This document shows positions 1-7,639 of a DNA stretch of 16,952 nucleotides, one piece after another (position 1 is the stretch's first letter; every line of letters starts with the position of its first letter). The stretch is from UBA2093 sp044340485 (lineage in GTDB: Bacteria > Actinomycetota > Acidimicrobiia > Acidimicrobiales > Ilumatobacteraceae). The notes below the pieces were generated by a model. That model ran no database searches. It saw nothing but the letters and a program-made list of their open reading frames with translations, and had not been told where the DNA came from. The stretch covers positions 1-16,952 of the forward strand of contig JBIITN010000033.1 in NCBI GenBank assembly GCA_044340485.1, read 5' to 3'. Made by a program: the position numbers and the translations under genes.

Positions 1-74
1 CGTTTAGCTCAGTTGGCTAGAGCATCTCCCTTACAAGGAGAGGGTCGGGGGTTCGAGTCCCTCAACGCCCACCA
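1..74 (+). tRNA. tRNA-Val (anticodon UAC), 5' end cut by the window edge
   Basis: The anticodon stem TCTCC/GGAGA encloses the 7-nt loop CTTACAA, giving anticodon UAC, which reads GUA (Val). The 3' acceptor strand AACGCCC (64-70) is followed by discriminator A71 and an encoded CCA (72-74). Its partner GGGCGTT is present only as CGTT at 1-4, so three G residues lie before the window. D-arm (GCTC...GAGC) and T-arm (GGTTCGAGTCC core) are recognisable. The encoded CCA ends 2 nt before the stop codon of the convergent hydrolase gene. Confidence 0.95.
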
Positions 75-76
75 CT

Positions 77-862
77 TCATCCCCGCCGGAGCTGAGCAAG
101 CGTCCAGTCGCCGACCATAGTGCCACGCTTCAATAGGTCGTAGGGCAGATCGAAATGATCGCGACCATCCACCACAGCTGTTGTGACCTCGGTTCCTTGT
201 GAACGCAGGTGGTCACCATACGCGCTGTTTTGCCGAATGAATTCATCTGATTCGTGTCGTCCCACGGCCAGCAATGCATTTGCTGGGGCGGATGCATGGG
301 GCAACAGTATTGGGCTGAGAGTGGTTGCGCGGGCTTCGTCAAGATTGAGTGGTCCATTGATGGGGGTAACAACAAGTGGACGTATGTCATAGATGCCACT
401 CAGCAAGACAACGCCCGAAAGCTTCGATGCAATGTGCGGATCACGAGCACAGATCGCTGATAGGTGCGCACCTGCACTACATCCCGATAAGACAACTTGC
501 GACGGTTGTAGATCGTCGATTACTTGTAATACGTTGGTGATGCATTCATCGATCATTTGCTCGATTGTTCCTTCAGGTGCGATGGTGTATTCCACCGCGT
601 GAAGAGAAACTTGTTCAGCAATTGCGTCTGCTGCGTTAAACAATGAATCGGCAGCAGACAGTCGTTGCCAGTATCCACCATGAATGTAGATAAGCAGAGG
701 AGCTTTGGGTGTTACCAAAGAAGCAGGATCATGCTGTGCGCTGATCTCGTGATACTCCACTAGGTACTCAGGCAATGGACGTTTGGAGTGTTGGGCAGGT
801 GTGTACTGATGAGCAACTTCTTCGGAAGTTGCTGATCGCCAATCGAATTGGTTTTCACTCAT
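77..862 (-). CDS. alpha/beta hydrolase, arylformamidase (kynurenine formamidase)-like esterase
   Basis: A 261-aa cytosolic alpha/beta-hydrolase with no signal peptide. The oxyanion-hole motif HGGYWQ (residues 61-66) is the form typical of arylformamidase-type esterases. The nucleophile elbow is GCSAG (127-131, Ser129). The acid is probably Glu204 or Asp206 and the catalytic His is His236 (DGRDHFD). Length suits the family. Family knowledge suggests hydrolysis of N-formylkynurenine or another small ester or amide, but no other tryptophan-catabolic gene is nearby, so the substrate is open. It is the last gene of a minus-strand run, with its ATG 9 nt after the deacetylase stop, so cotranscription is likely. 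Its stop lies 2 nt from the convergent tRNA-Val, leaving no room for a separate terminator. Confidence 0.85.
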   Translation of the reverse strand: MSENQFDWRSATSEEVAHQYTPAQHSKRPLPEYLVEYHEISAQHDPASLVTPKAPLLIYIHGGYWQRLSAADSLFNAADAIAEQVSLHAVEYTIAPEGTIEQMIDECITNVLQVIDDLQPSQVVLSGCSAGAHLSAICARDPHIASKLSGVVLLSGIYDIRPLVVTPINGPLNLDEARATTLSPILLPHASAPANALLAVGRHESDEFIRQNSAYGDHLRSQGTEVTTAVVDGRDHFDLPYDLLKRGTMVGDWTLAQLRRG

Positions 863-871
863 AGTGCAGTA

Positions 872-1582
872 TCACTTCAGATAGTCGCGCAATAGCGCGG
901 GTTTGAGTCCTTGGGCTTTCATCTGTTGCAGCAGCAACTCCAAGGTAGGGGCAGCAGACGGGATGTAGTGCATCAAGATGATGTCGCCACGCTGAAGTTT
1001 CCCATCAGGGATTCGAAGGCGGCCCTTCTCGGCAATACCACTCCACATCACGAGGTATTTCACATCGCATTTAGCAAGCGCTTTTAGCGTTCGTGGTGTC
1101 CAGTTGCCCCCGGGTGGTCGAAACAATTGAGGACGATCTCCCATCATTTTTTTGATTTGATTATTTGCGCCGCAAATCTCATATCTCTGCCGTTTGATTC
1201 CAAAGAAAGTGAAGCTGCTGTGGTTGATCGTGTGATTCTCGAAAGTCATACGAGTCTGTTTCTTGAACCACGAGAGATTTCGTTTGATTAAACGAGGCAT
1301 TGCAAAAGTGGTAATCGGCACTTTATGAGTACGAATGACTCTTGCCAGCTCTGGCGTCGGGGTAAAGCCGTCATCGATAGTGATAAAAACCACTTTGTCC
1401 CTTGTCTTTACTCGTGTGATTACTTGAACATCTTCGGGTTGTAAGGGCTGTGTTGTGGTAGGCGTGATGTCGGGTGCTGCCTCTTCTGCGTGAACGGATG
1501 GAATACCACTATTTGTCGTAGTCACGATGCATAACACAGCGATCATTGCGGTCAATAGGCGATATGGCTTCTGTCGAATCAT
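872..1582 (-). CDS. secreted polysaccharide deacetylase (NodB homology, carbohydrate esterase 4)
   Basis: A 236-aa protein with an N-terminal hydrophobic segment (about residues 8-31, ending VHA-EE) that looks like a signal peptide or anchor. NodB motifs appear in order: TIDDG (68-72; Asp70 base, Asp71 metal ligand), HTINH (117-121; the two metal-binding His), RPPGG (155-159) and ILMHY (202-206). The family removes N-acetyl groups from peptidoglycan, chitin-like or other extracellular glycans using a divalent metal. The substrate cannot be told from sequence. It sits 6 nt downstream of the SCO6745-family gene and 9 nt upstream of the hydrolase, consistent with one transcript. A short Thr/Pro-rich linker (about 40-50) separates the membrane segment from the domain. 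Confidence 0.9.
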   Translation of the reverse strand: MIRQKPYRLLTAMIAVLCIVTTTNSGIPSVHAEEAAPDITPTTTQPLQPEDVQVITRVKTRDKVVFITIDDGFTPTPELARVIRTHKVPITTFAMPRLIKRNLSWFKKQTRMTFENHTINHSSFTFFGIKRQRYEICGANNQIKKMMGDRPQLFRPPGGNWTPRTLKALAKCDVKYLVMWSGIAEKGRLRIPDGKLQRGDIILMHYIPSAAPTLELLLQQMKAQGLKPALLRDYLK

Positions 1583-1588
1583 GACGAC

Positions 1589-2515
1589 TCAGCCCGCGGC
1601 ACGTTTGCGTGGGTCAGAAGGGAAGCTTGGATAGTTGATAATGCGAAAAGAGATCTCATTCGCTGCAGTAATGATGTCTTCAAGCAGTGTTCCAAGACTG
1701 GTCATGATTTCATCTTGTGTTCTGTCTGTGGCGTCTTCAATCTGGGAACGCAATGAGTGTCCAAACGATGTCAAGTGGGATCCATCCACAACGCCGCGTT
1801 CTTGTAGAGATGTCATCGCGTCCGTCAGGGCGTCTTTTGAAAATCCCCGAGTAGCGCTGTATTCGCCAAGTTCATAACCCAACCACAACTCCGTCACGAT
1901 GTTCATTTCGATAGCCGACAAACCGTGTGCAATACATGCAGCAAGATGGCCGTCCCCTCTGTGTTCACGGAACATCTCAGCAAGTCGCCACAGTTGACCT
2001 TGTGGGGTTGTCGGCATCTCGAGCTCTCGTAGACCGCTAAACAATGGTCGCGCACATCCATCTACGGATTCCATTGCCCGGCGCAGCGCTGTGGTGATTG
2101 CTGTCGCCTCGTCGACCGAGCAAACAAGGGTCATTGCATGTGATGCGCCGTCGGCACGTGCAGTCAAAATGTCGTCTCGTGAAACCTGGTCGCGTGTCGC
2201 CATATAAATGTTGCTGATAAACGTCGGCTCAAAGACGCCAAAGGCGGACACCACGCAAGAGGCAGATGGCATACCAAGAGACGCTGCTCGACCCCATACG
2301 TACGCGCCGAAAAAGTCGAGATGAAGAGCGCCCATGTTGTCGGCCACAGGCCGCGACCACCAGCCTTGGGTCGCGATTGGCTCCAACGCATCGCGTAATC
2401 GTCGTGAGGGGGAGTCGGGTAGCGCCGGAGCCGGCATCAAGGCCCCAGCGTCAGAGAAATAATGCGCGGCGATGTCGTCGTAGGTCACGATGACAAGTAT
2501 TGCCCAGCACGTCAC
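1589..2515 (-). CDS. SCO6745-family protein of unknown function
   Basis: A 308-aa soluble protein resembling the actinobacterial SCO6745 family. The clues are an N-terminal RRLRDALEP segment (38-46), a central LAEMFREHRGDGH segment and a helical C-terminal part with a winged-helix-like TSLQERGVVD stretch. No biochemical function is established for the family as far as I know. The start is uncertain: the longest form uses GTG at 2515, a second GTG lies at 2488, and ATG at 2437 (residue 27) begins nearer the conserved core. None has a convincing ribosome binding site. It heads the minus-strand run and is divergent from the acyl-CoA synthetase, 51 bp apart with the longest start and 129 bp with the shortest. 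Confidence 0.75.
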   Translation of the reverse strand: MTCWAILVIVTYDDIAAHYFSDAGALMPAPALPDSPSRRLRDALEPIATQGWWSRPVADNMGALHLDFFGAYVWGRAASLGMPSASCVVSAFGVFEPTFISNIYMATRDQVSRDDILTARADGASHAMTLVCSVDEATAITTALRRAMESVDGCARPLFSGLRELEMPTTPQGQLWRLAEMFREHRGDGHLAACIAHGLSAIEMNIVTELWLGYELGEYSATRGFSKDALTDAMTSLQERGVVDGSHLTSFGHSLRSQIEDATDRTQDEIMTSLGTLLEDIITAANEISFRIINYPSFPSDPRKRAAG

Positions 2516-2566
2516 TTACCACGAGATGGGGACCATTAGGGCTACAAGTGTGCCCCGTGACACAAT

Positions 2567-4108
2567 ATGGCAATGGAGAACAACATCGGGGGCTTGTTGT
2601 CCCGTCGCGCCTACATGAACCCAGACGTCGAGGCTTTGGTCGATGTCCACGCAAAGAAGCGATTCACCTACAAGCAATTAAACGACTACGGCAACCAAGT
2701 CGCACACGGACTCGCCGCTCTCGGGGTGAAAAAAGGTGACCGTGTTGGCATCTTGCTAATGAACAGTCATGAGTTCGTGTCCACGTTTTTTGGAATCGCA
2801 AAACTCGGCGCTGTTGTAGTGCCGCTCAACTGGCGACTTGTGCCCGATGAACTTGAGTTCATCTTGAAAGATTCGGGTTGTTCACTCGTTGTCGCGGGCG
2901 AAGAGTTTTTGTCGACCGTCACTGAGCTGCAATCACGTGGAGATAAGACTGACGTGAAGCAATGGGTGTTTGTAGGCGATGATGCGCAGCGCCCGGCGTT
3001 TGCTGAGGCGTTTCACTCCATACATGATGGAAAAAGTACAGATGATCCAGTCCTTGGCGGCAGTAACGATGATCTCTTGTACATCATGTACACCTCGGGA
3101 ACGACGGGATTACCAAAAGGTGTGATGCACACACATAACACGCAAATGTGGGCGCTTATCACTATTAACTCCACCGCGGATTTCCGTGATGGTGATCGCT
3201 ATCTCAACCCACTACCGATGTTTCACGTTGGAGCGCTCACTCCGGCATTGTGTGCAATGCATCGTGGATTGACGCATGTGATGTTGCGCGCCTTCGACCC
3301 CAATCAGATATGGGACGTTGTCAAGACTGAAAAGATCAATAATGCATTGTTGGTCCCAGCAATGTTGAACGCGTGTCGTCTTGTCTTTGACAAAAAAACC
3401 CACGACCACTCGTCGTTGCGCTGGTTCTTAAGCGGTGCTGCGCCAGTTCCTAAAGCGTTGATTGAAGAGTACGCGGACATGGGAGTGGAGATTCATCAGA
3501 TTTATGGAATGACTGAAACATGTGGACCAGCATGTGTGACACTGCCAATCGACGCCATTCGAAAAGCTGGTTCAACCGGGAAAGGTTTCATGCATACGGA
3601 AGTGAAATTACTGCGTCCCGACGGCAGTGAATGTGGTGTAGGTGAAGCGGGGGAAGTAGTGGTACGCGGAGACCACAACATGACCGGGTATTGGAATCGT
3701 CCTGATGCAACAGCAGAGACCATTAAAAACGGATGGTTGCACACTGGTGATGTTGCTATCTATGACGAGGACAAGTTCATCTGGATTCAGGATCGCTTGA
3801 AAGACATGATTATCTCCGGTGGTGAAAATGTGTATCCGGCCGAAGTGGAAAATGTCATTCTCGGTCATGTTGGAGTCGCCGATGTTGCTGTTATCGGTAT
3901 TCCGTCAGAGAAGTGGGGCGAGTCTCCTTTGGCAGTGGTAGTGAAGAAAGATCCAGCTCTCACAGAAGCTGATGTCATTGCGCAGTGCGAGGGCAAGTTG
4001 GCTCGCTACAAGATGCCCGTTGGTGTGCGCTTTATCGACGCGATTCCACGTAATCCTTCTGGTAAAGCGTTGAAGCGTGAACTACGCTTACAGTTTCCGT
4101 CGGCGTAA
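2567..4108 (+). CDS. AMP-dependent acyl-CoA synthetase (FadD-type acid:CoA ligase)
   Basis: A 513-aa member of the ANL adenylating superfamily, which activates a carboxylic acid to acyl-AMP and then acyl-CoA. The core motifs are intact: P-loop TSGTTGLPKG (176-185), YGMTE (313-317), TGD (394-396), hinge region DRLKDMIISGG (409-419) and the C-terminal PRNPSGK (494-500) with the adenylation lysine Lys500. Length and N-terminus match medium/long-chain or aromatic acid CoA ligases; the substrate is not decidable. No signal peptide. The start could be ATG 2567 or ATG 2573. An acyl-CoA dehydrogenase lies 1.8 kb away on the other strand, so a shared fatty-acid or side-chain degradation role is plausible. 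The next gene starts 21 nt after its stop, probably on the same transcript. Confidence 0.92.
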   Translation: MAMENNIGGLLSRRAYMNPDVEALVDVHAKKRFTYKQLNDYGNQVAHGLAALGVKKGDRVGILLMNSHEFVSTFFGIAKLGAVVVPLNWRLVPDELEFILKDSGCSLVVAGEEFLSTVTELQSRGDKTDVKQWVFVGDDAQRPAFAEAFHSIHDGKSTDDPVLGGSNDDLLYIMYTSGTTGLPKGVMHTHNTQMWALITINSTADFRDGDRYLNPLPMFHVGALTPALCAMHRGLTHVMLRAFDPNQIWDVVKTEKINNALLVPAMLNACRLVFDKKTHDHSSLRWFLSGAAPVPKALIEEYADMGVEIHQIYGMTETCGPACVTLPIDAIRKAGSTGKGFMHTEVKLLRPDGSECGVGEAGEVVVRGDHNMTGYWNRPDATAETIKNGWLHTGDVAIYDEDKFIWIQDRLKDMIISGGENVYPAEVENVILGHVGVADVAVIGIPSEKWGESPLAVVVKKDPALTEADVIAQCEGKLARYKMPVGVRFIDAIPRNPSGKALKRELRLQFPSA

Positions 4109-4129
4109 TTACATACGAAATAGAGGTTC

Positions 4130-4669
4130 ATGATGCGATGTCGAATGACTCTTGTCGCTGCAGTCGCATTGCTTCTGACTTCCTGCGGTAATTCATCCAC
4201 CGAATCAGCACAATCGACAGACTCCGTTGTCGCTCCAAGTGGAAACGGCAATGAAGCGTCTGGGGGACTAACCGGCATCCAATCAGTGACTCTTGAGGGC
4301 GCAACGTTCTCTCTTGATGAAGCATTGGAGGAAAAACCGGTTGTGCTGTGGTTTTGGGCCCCCGGTTGAAGCAGTTGTAATCGAGAAGCCCCTTCGGTCG
4401 AAGAGGCAAGTGTGACCTACGCAGATGCCGTAACAATTGTTGGTGTGGCGTGGGCGGGCAGTTCTGCAGATTACAACGCATTTACCGAGCGACATGGACT
4501 GACATTTGACAATCTCGATGATTCAGGTGGCGATGTTTTCTCGTACTTCGGGGTGCCGAGTCAGCCGGCGTTTGCTTTCATATCGAAAGATGGCACAGTC
4601 GATGTGCAGATTGGCACATTGACAGAAGAGGATTTCGAAGCGCGCATCCGTGGACTCACTACCGGATAA
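4130..4669 (+). CDS. predicted selenoprotein: thioredoxin-like (TlpA/Mpt53-type) lipoprotein with UxxC redox motif
   Basis: Read through one in-frame TGA (4367-4369), the product is 179 aa. Residues 1-19 form a lipoprotein signal with lipobox LTSC (Cys19), so it acts outside the membrane. A Ser/Asn/Gly-rich linker runs to about 50, then a thioredoxin fold: VVLWFWAPG (71-79), Sec80 (UGA), Ser81, Ser82, Cys83, NREAPSV, VTIVGVAWAG, and the cis-Pro loop VPSQPAFAFI. This order closely follows mycobacterial Mpt53/DsbF-like proteins, whose motif is WCPFC, so UGA replaces the first redox Cys exactly. The frame stays open for 99 sense codons after UGA and ends at TAA. A SECIS-like hairpin follows the UGA. 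The likely role is thiol-disulfide exchange on exported proteins. An AGAGG at 4122-4126 suits the ATG at 4130 or, with 6-nt spacing, 4133. A Cys-to-stop mutation is the alternative. Standard gene callers would split it into a fragment ending at 4369 and one starting at GTG 4412. Confidence 0.8.
4388..4407 (+). promoter_or_regulatory. bacterial SECIS-like hairpin downstream of the UGA codon
   Basis: GCC (4388-4390) pairs with GGC (4405-4407), C4391 and A4404 form one mismatch, and CTTC (4392-4395) pairs with GAAG (4400-4403). This closes the tetraloop GGTC (4396-4399). The loop starts 26 nt after the UGA. From family knowledge, bacterial SECIS elements lie inside the coding region, with the apical loop roughly 16-37 nt after UGA and a G in the first two loop positions. 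The E. coli fdhF element has the same GGUC loop, recognised by SelB. The hairpin encodes part of the conserved EAPSVEEA stretch, so coding constraint also acts on it. Confidence 0.65.
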
Positions 4670-4701
4670 GCAACAACACCGTTCGTAGATGTGTGCGGGA
4701 T

Positions 4702-4707
4702 TAGCTT
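4702..4707 (+). promoter_or_regulatory. -10 box (TAGCTT) for the beta-propeller gene, leaderless start
   Basis: TAGCTT fits TANNNT and ends 6 nt before the GTG at 4714, so transcription could begin at or next to the start codon. No Shine-Dalgarno sequence precedes the gene. No clear -35 box. Confidence 0.4.
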
Positions 4708-4713
4708 GTCGGT

Positions 4714-5844
4714 GTGATGCGTAGGGGTTCAAAGATCATCTGTCTGATTCTGATGGCAGCCGTCACGAGCACAAGCACTGTCGGTATCGACAGCGCTCGC
4801 GCGGAATTACCTCGTCAAGGTGTGCCTCCTAAAGCGGCGCGACTGAAATTGGTGCAATCACTTGGTTCTTCGCAGTTGTCGCCCAAATCAATTGTTGCGT
4901 CGTCAACGGGCAGGGTCATCGCACAAAACATGATTTACACCCATGGTGTGAGCGTTTTTAATGCTGATGGCAACGAAGTGACTCGCGTTAGTGACACCGT
5001 TGCACGCAAGCTGCTGGGGCTAAAAGGTCGAGGAACAGTTGAAGGTGCACCCGTTGAGGCCGCATTTAGTCCCGACGGACGTTACGCGTATGTGTCGAAT
5101 TACTACATGACTGGTGCAGGATTTAATAAAAAGGGTTTTGACAAGTGCTCGGGATCGGTGGAGTACGACAAGAGTTATCTCTACAAGATCGACATGACAA
5201 CGAACGCGGTTGTGGCCGCCGTACAAGTGGGGTCGGTTCCCAAGTACGTTGCGGTCACCGCGAATAACAAATACGCACTTGTGTCTAACTGGTGCTCGTA
5301 TTCCATCAGCGTGATCGACCTGCAAACTTTCACACCAGTAAAGGAAATTGAAGTAGGTCGTTATCCTCGCGGGCTGGTGTCGACCAAAGATTCCTCACGT
5401 GTGTATTTCACCGTGATGGGGGCGGGCAAAATTGGCTACATCGACATGGCTACGTTTGCGGTCACTACATGGAAGTCGGCAGCAAGTACACCTCGTCACG
5501 TGGTGTTAAGCCCCGACGACAAGATCTTGTATGTCTCACACAATTTGTCTTCAATTGTTACTTCTCATAATGCGACCAATGGGAAGGTTCTACGACGAGT
5601 AGCAACCGGGACAGAGCCTCGCACCATGGAGATTGCTCCTGATGGCAGTGCGTTGTGGGTGGTGAACTATGCATCCAACACTCTCACTGTGGTAAATACA
5701 ACCACAATGTTGGTGCAACAAAGCATTGCAACGCCACCTAAACCCATTGGGGTGACATACGAGCCAACTCTCAGGCGTGTGTGGGTTGCCTGTTATGGAG
5801 GGCAGATACGCGTGTATCAAGTACGCACGCCAAAGCCAGCGTGA
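4714..5844 (+). CDS. secreted YVTN-type beta-propeller repeat protein
   Basis: A 376-aa protein with a signal peptide (basic MRRGSK, hydrophobic core about 8-18, likely cleavage after ARA at 28-30). The rest is made of repeated blade-like units: DGRYAYVSN (121-129), KYALVSN (186-192), SRVYFTV (228-234), KILYVSH (270-276), SALWVVN (312-318) and RVWVACY (355-361). Each is followed by a VIDLQT/VVNTTT-like strand and a VG.YPRG-like turn, the pattern of YVTN/NHL-like propellers. These proteins usually bind ligands or partners outside the cell, and no catalytic motif is evident. GTG 4714 is chosen because of the TAGCTT box 6 nt upstream; ATG 4717 is the alternative. It follows the predicted selenoprotein by 44 nt. 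Cys145, Cys194 and Cys360 could be oxidation targets, but no direct link to the selenoprotein is shown. Confidence 0.85.
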   Translation: MMRRGSKIICLILMAAVTSTSTVGIDSARAELPRQGVPPKAARLKLVQSLGSSQLSPKSIVASSTGRVIAQNMIYTHGVSVFNADGNEVTRVSDTVARKLLGLKGRGTVEGAPVEAAFSPDGRYAYVSNYYMTGAGFNKKGFDKCSGSVEYDKSYLYKIDMTTNAVVAAVQVGSVPKYVAVTANNKYALVSNWCSYSISVIDLQTFTPVKEIEVGRYPRGLVSTKDSSRVYFTVMGAGKIGYIDMATFAVTTWKSAASTPRHVVLSPDDKILYVSHNLSSIVTSHNATNGKVLRRVATGTEPRTMEIAPDGSALWVVNYASNTLTVVNTTTMLVQQSIATPPKPIGVTYEPTLRRVWVACYGGQIRVYQVRTPKPA

Positions 5845-5850
5845 TTGCTC

Positions 5851-5876
5851 TTTAGTTACGAGGACTAATTACGAGG
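5851..5876. repeat. 13-bp imperfect tandem duplication over the acyl-CoA dehydrogenase stop codon
   Basis: On the minus strand CCTCGTAATTAGT, which contains the last codons and the TAG stop of the dehydrogenase, is followed directly by CCTCGTAACTAAA. The two units match at 10 of 13 positions. The repeat occupies the 20-bp gap between the convergent propeller and dehydrogenase genes. No U-tract terminator is seen there. Confidence 0.5.
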
Positions 5877-7091
5877 CACGTCGCTCCATGGCAGGTCTTT
5901 GTCTACGCGTGGTTCACCTGGTAATCCGAGTACTTGTTCACCCAAGATATTGCGCATCACTTCGCTGGTGCCGCCTTCAATGGAGTTGGCACGTGAACGT
6001 AAGAAACTATGGCGAATACCGCCCTCTGACCCATCAACTGAGAGAGAGTCGGGTCGACGGAATGTGAAGTCATATCCGACAAGTCCGTGAGCACCCAACA
6101 GATCAACCGCGAACTCACTGACTTTTTTGTTGAACTCTGCCATCATCAATTTGCCGATGGACCCCTCTGGTCCTGGATTGCCAGTACGTGCGGCTTGCGC
6201 AGCGCGATTATTAGTGAGACGCAGCACCTCTGATTTGCACCACAACTGCATAAGGCGATCACGATGAGCAGGATCACGATCCTCGGGACGCTTTTCGTTC
6301 CAAATATCGATCACCGAATCAATGGGACCTTTGCGACGTCCACTGCCGCCCGTACTTGACGCAATAGAGACGCGTTCGTTCATCAACGTGGTGAGAGCGG
6401 CGCGCCATCCTTCGCCCACCTCGCCGATCCGCCATGCGTCGGGCACACGCGCATCAGTCATGTACACCTCGTTGAACTCGGCTTCACCTGTGATCTGACG
6501 GAGAGGACGCACTTCAACTCCTGGTGCGTGCATGTCGATCGCAAAATAGGTCATGCCTTTGTGTTTGGGTTGATGCGGATCGGTGCGAGCGACCAACATG
6601 CCAAAGTCGGCTAAGTGTGCAAGTGTGTTCCACACTTTTTGACCATTGATGATCCACTCGTCACCATCTCGTATGGCACGCGTGCCAAGGCCTGCAAAGT
6701 CACTTCCTGCACCAGGCTCACTAAATAACTGACACCAGCGTTCTTCACCAGTAAACATTGGTCGTAAAAATCGTTTCTTCACTTCATCGCTGCCGTGGGT
6801 GACAATTGTGGGACCCGCAAGCGCAATAAAAAATGTGGAGGGATCCTGCGGCTGTGCACCTGCTCCTCGCACACGCTCTTCCACTAGTCGGTTGAGATCG
6901 GGTCGCACACCCAACCCTCCGAAACCTTCGGGGAAGTGCACCCACGCAAGACCCATGTCATATCGCGCACCGCGGAAGGTGCGGTCGTCAACTGTTTTTG
7001 GGTCATATTGAGACAGGAGGGCCTCAATGGCAGATTCGACGCGTTCACGCTGAGAATCAGAGGTTTTCGGTGCAAGGGTGGTGCTCGACAT
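5865..7091 (-). CDS. acyl-CoA dehydrogenase (FadE-like flavoenzyme)
   Basis: A 408-aa cytosolic FAD enzyme that makes the alpha,beta double bond in an acyl-CoA thioester. Seen in order: helical N-domain with FPEGFGGLG (53-61), the flavin/substrate signature CQLFSEPGAGSD (120-131), the middle beta-domain (WIINGQKVW at 146-154, FNEVYMTDARVP at 206-217), and the C-terminal helical domain ending IEGGTSEVMRNILGE (371-385). Glu372 is the expected catalytic base. The length is usual. Subfamily and chain length cannot be fixed; actinobacterial relatives include fatty acid and sterol side-chain enzymes. Only 17 bp separate its ATG from the divergent carbonic anhydrase. Its TAG stop lies in a small tandem repeat. 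It may cooperate with the acyl-CoA synthetase at 2567-4108. Confidence 0.92.
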   Translation of the reverse strand: MSSTTLAPKTSDSQRERVESAIEALLSQYDPKTVDDRTFRGARYDMGLAWVHFPEGFGGLGVRPDLNRLVEERVRGAGAQPQDPSTFFIALAGPTIVTHGSDEVKKRFLRPMFTGEERWCQLFSEPGAGSDFAGLGTRAIRDGDEWIINGQKVWNTLAHLADFGMLVARTDPHQPKHKGMTYFAIDMHAPGVEVRPLRQITGEAEFNEVYMTDARVPDAWRIGEVGEGWRAALTTLMNERVSIASSTGGSGRRKGPIDSVIDIWNEKRPEDRDPAHRDRLMQLWCKSEVLRLTNNRAAQAARTGNPGPEGSIGKLMMAEFNKKVSEFAVDLLGAHGLVGYDFTFRRPDSLSVDGSEGGIRHSFLRSRANSIEGGTSEVMRNILGEQVLGLPGEPRVDKDLPWSDVPRN

Positions 7092-7096
7092 GGCTC

Positions 7097-7102
7097 TATT
7101 GT
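7097..7102 (+). promoter_or_regulatory. -10 box (TATTGT) for the carbonic anhydrase gene, leaderless start
   Basis: TATTGT fits TANNNT and ends 6 nt before ATG 7109. No ribosome binding site is present. The box lies within the 17-bp gap between divergent starts, so any -35 contacts would fall inside the dehydrogenase coding sequence. Confidence 0.45.
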
Positions 7103-7108
7103 TGCACC

Positions 7109-7627
7109 ATGAGCGACATGGAATTCCCTCGAGCGCAGTTCGTAGACGTGCTGTCAGCGAACGAGAAATACGCCGAAAAGTTTGAATTCCCCACGCTCAC
7201 GGGCACCGCACGCCAGGGTTTGGCAATTGTCACATGTATGGATTCACGAATTAGTCCGTTGGCTGCCCTCGGGATGCGGCCAGGCGACGCCAAGATTTTA
7301 CGTAATGCTGGAGCTCGTGTCACAGATGACGTACTTCGTACGTTGATGCTTGCTACCTATCTACTCGGCGTCGAGCGTATTTTGGTGATGCCACACACTG
7401 ATTGTCGGATGGCATCCAGCGATGAAGCAGGGATTCACCAGAAGATCATGGATGATTTTGGTGTGGACACTCGCAGTGTTGAATTTCGCACCGTCTCAAA
7501 CCAAGAAGAAGCTCTTGCGCTTGACGTCACTCGTATACGTTCATACCCCTTGCTACGAGAGGGAGTGGTGGTTGGTGGTGCGATCTATGACGTGCGTTCA
7601 GGTGCTTTGCGACCTGTCGACTGCTGA
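7109..7627 (+). CDS. beta-class carbonic anhydrase (Rv1284-like)
   Basis: A 172-aa enzyme that interconverts CO2 and bicarbonate with a zinc ion. The signature CMDSRI (43-48) supplies Cys43 and the Asp45-Arg47 dyad; HTDC (96-99) supplies His96 and Cys99. All zinc ligands are present. RNAGARVTDDVLRTL (66-80) is the conserved stretch after the first motif. The short length and motif context resemble mycobacterial Rv1284 (CanA) rather than the longer plant-type enzymes. The start at ATG 7109 is preferred: it is the first Met before the domain, it follows a TATTGT box by 6 nt, and upstream extension would run through the dehydrogenase gene. It ends with TGA TAA, 12 bp before the convergent surface-protein gene. 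Confidence 0.92.
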   Translation: MSDMEFPRAQFVDVLSANEKYAEKFEFPTLTGTARQGLAIVTCMDSRISPLAALGMRPGDAKILRNAGARVTDDVLRTLMLATYLLGVERILVMPHTDCRMASSDEAGIHQKIMDDFGVDTRSVEFRTVSNQEEALALDVTRIRSYPLLREGVVVGGAIYDVRSGALRPVDC

Positions 7628-7639
7628 TAACGATTGCTG

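Noticed and set aside
2391..2515. Signal peptide at the N-terminus of the SCO6745-family protein (CWAILVIV)
   Set aside because: The hydrophobic run is short, is followed by polar sequence with no cleavage site, and is probably upstream of the true start.
4412..4669. Separate 85-aa gene starting at GTG 4412, after the stop of a short lipoprotein at 4369
   Set aside because: The segment lacks the first thioredoxin strand and any start signal. It is in the same frame as the lipoprotein half and completes its fold, so one UGA-containing gene is the better reading.
6998..7108. N-terminal extension of the carbonic anhydrase by 37 codons
   Set aside because: It would overlap the start of the dehydrogenase gene, lies before the -10 box and has no counterpart in the family.
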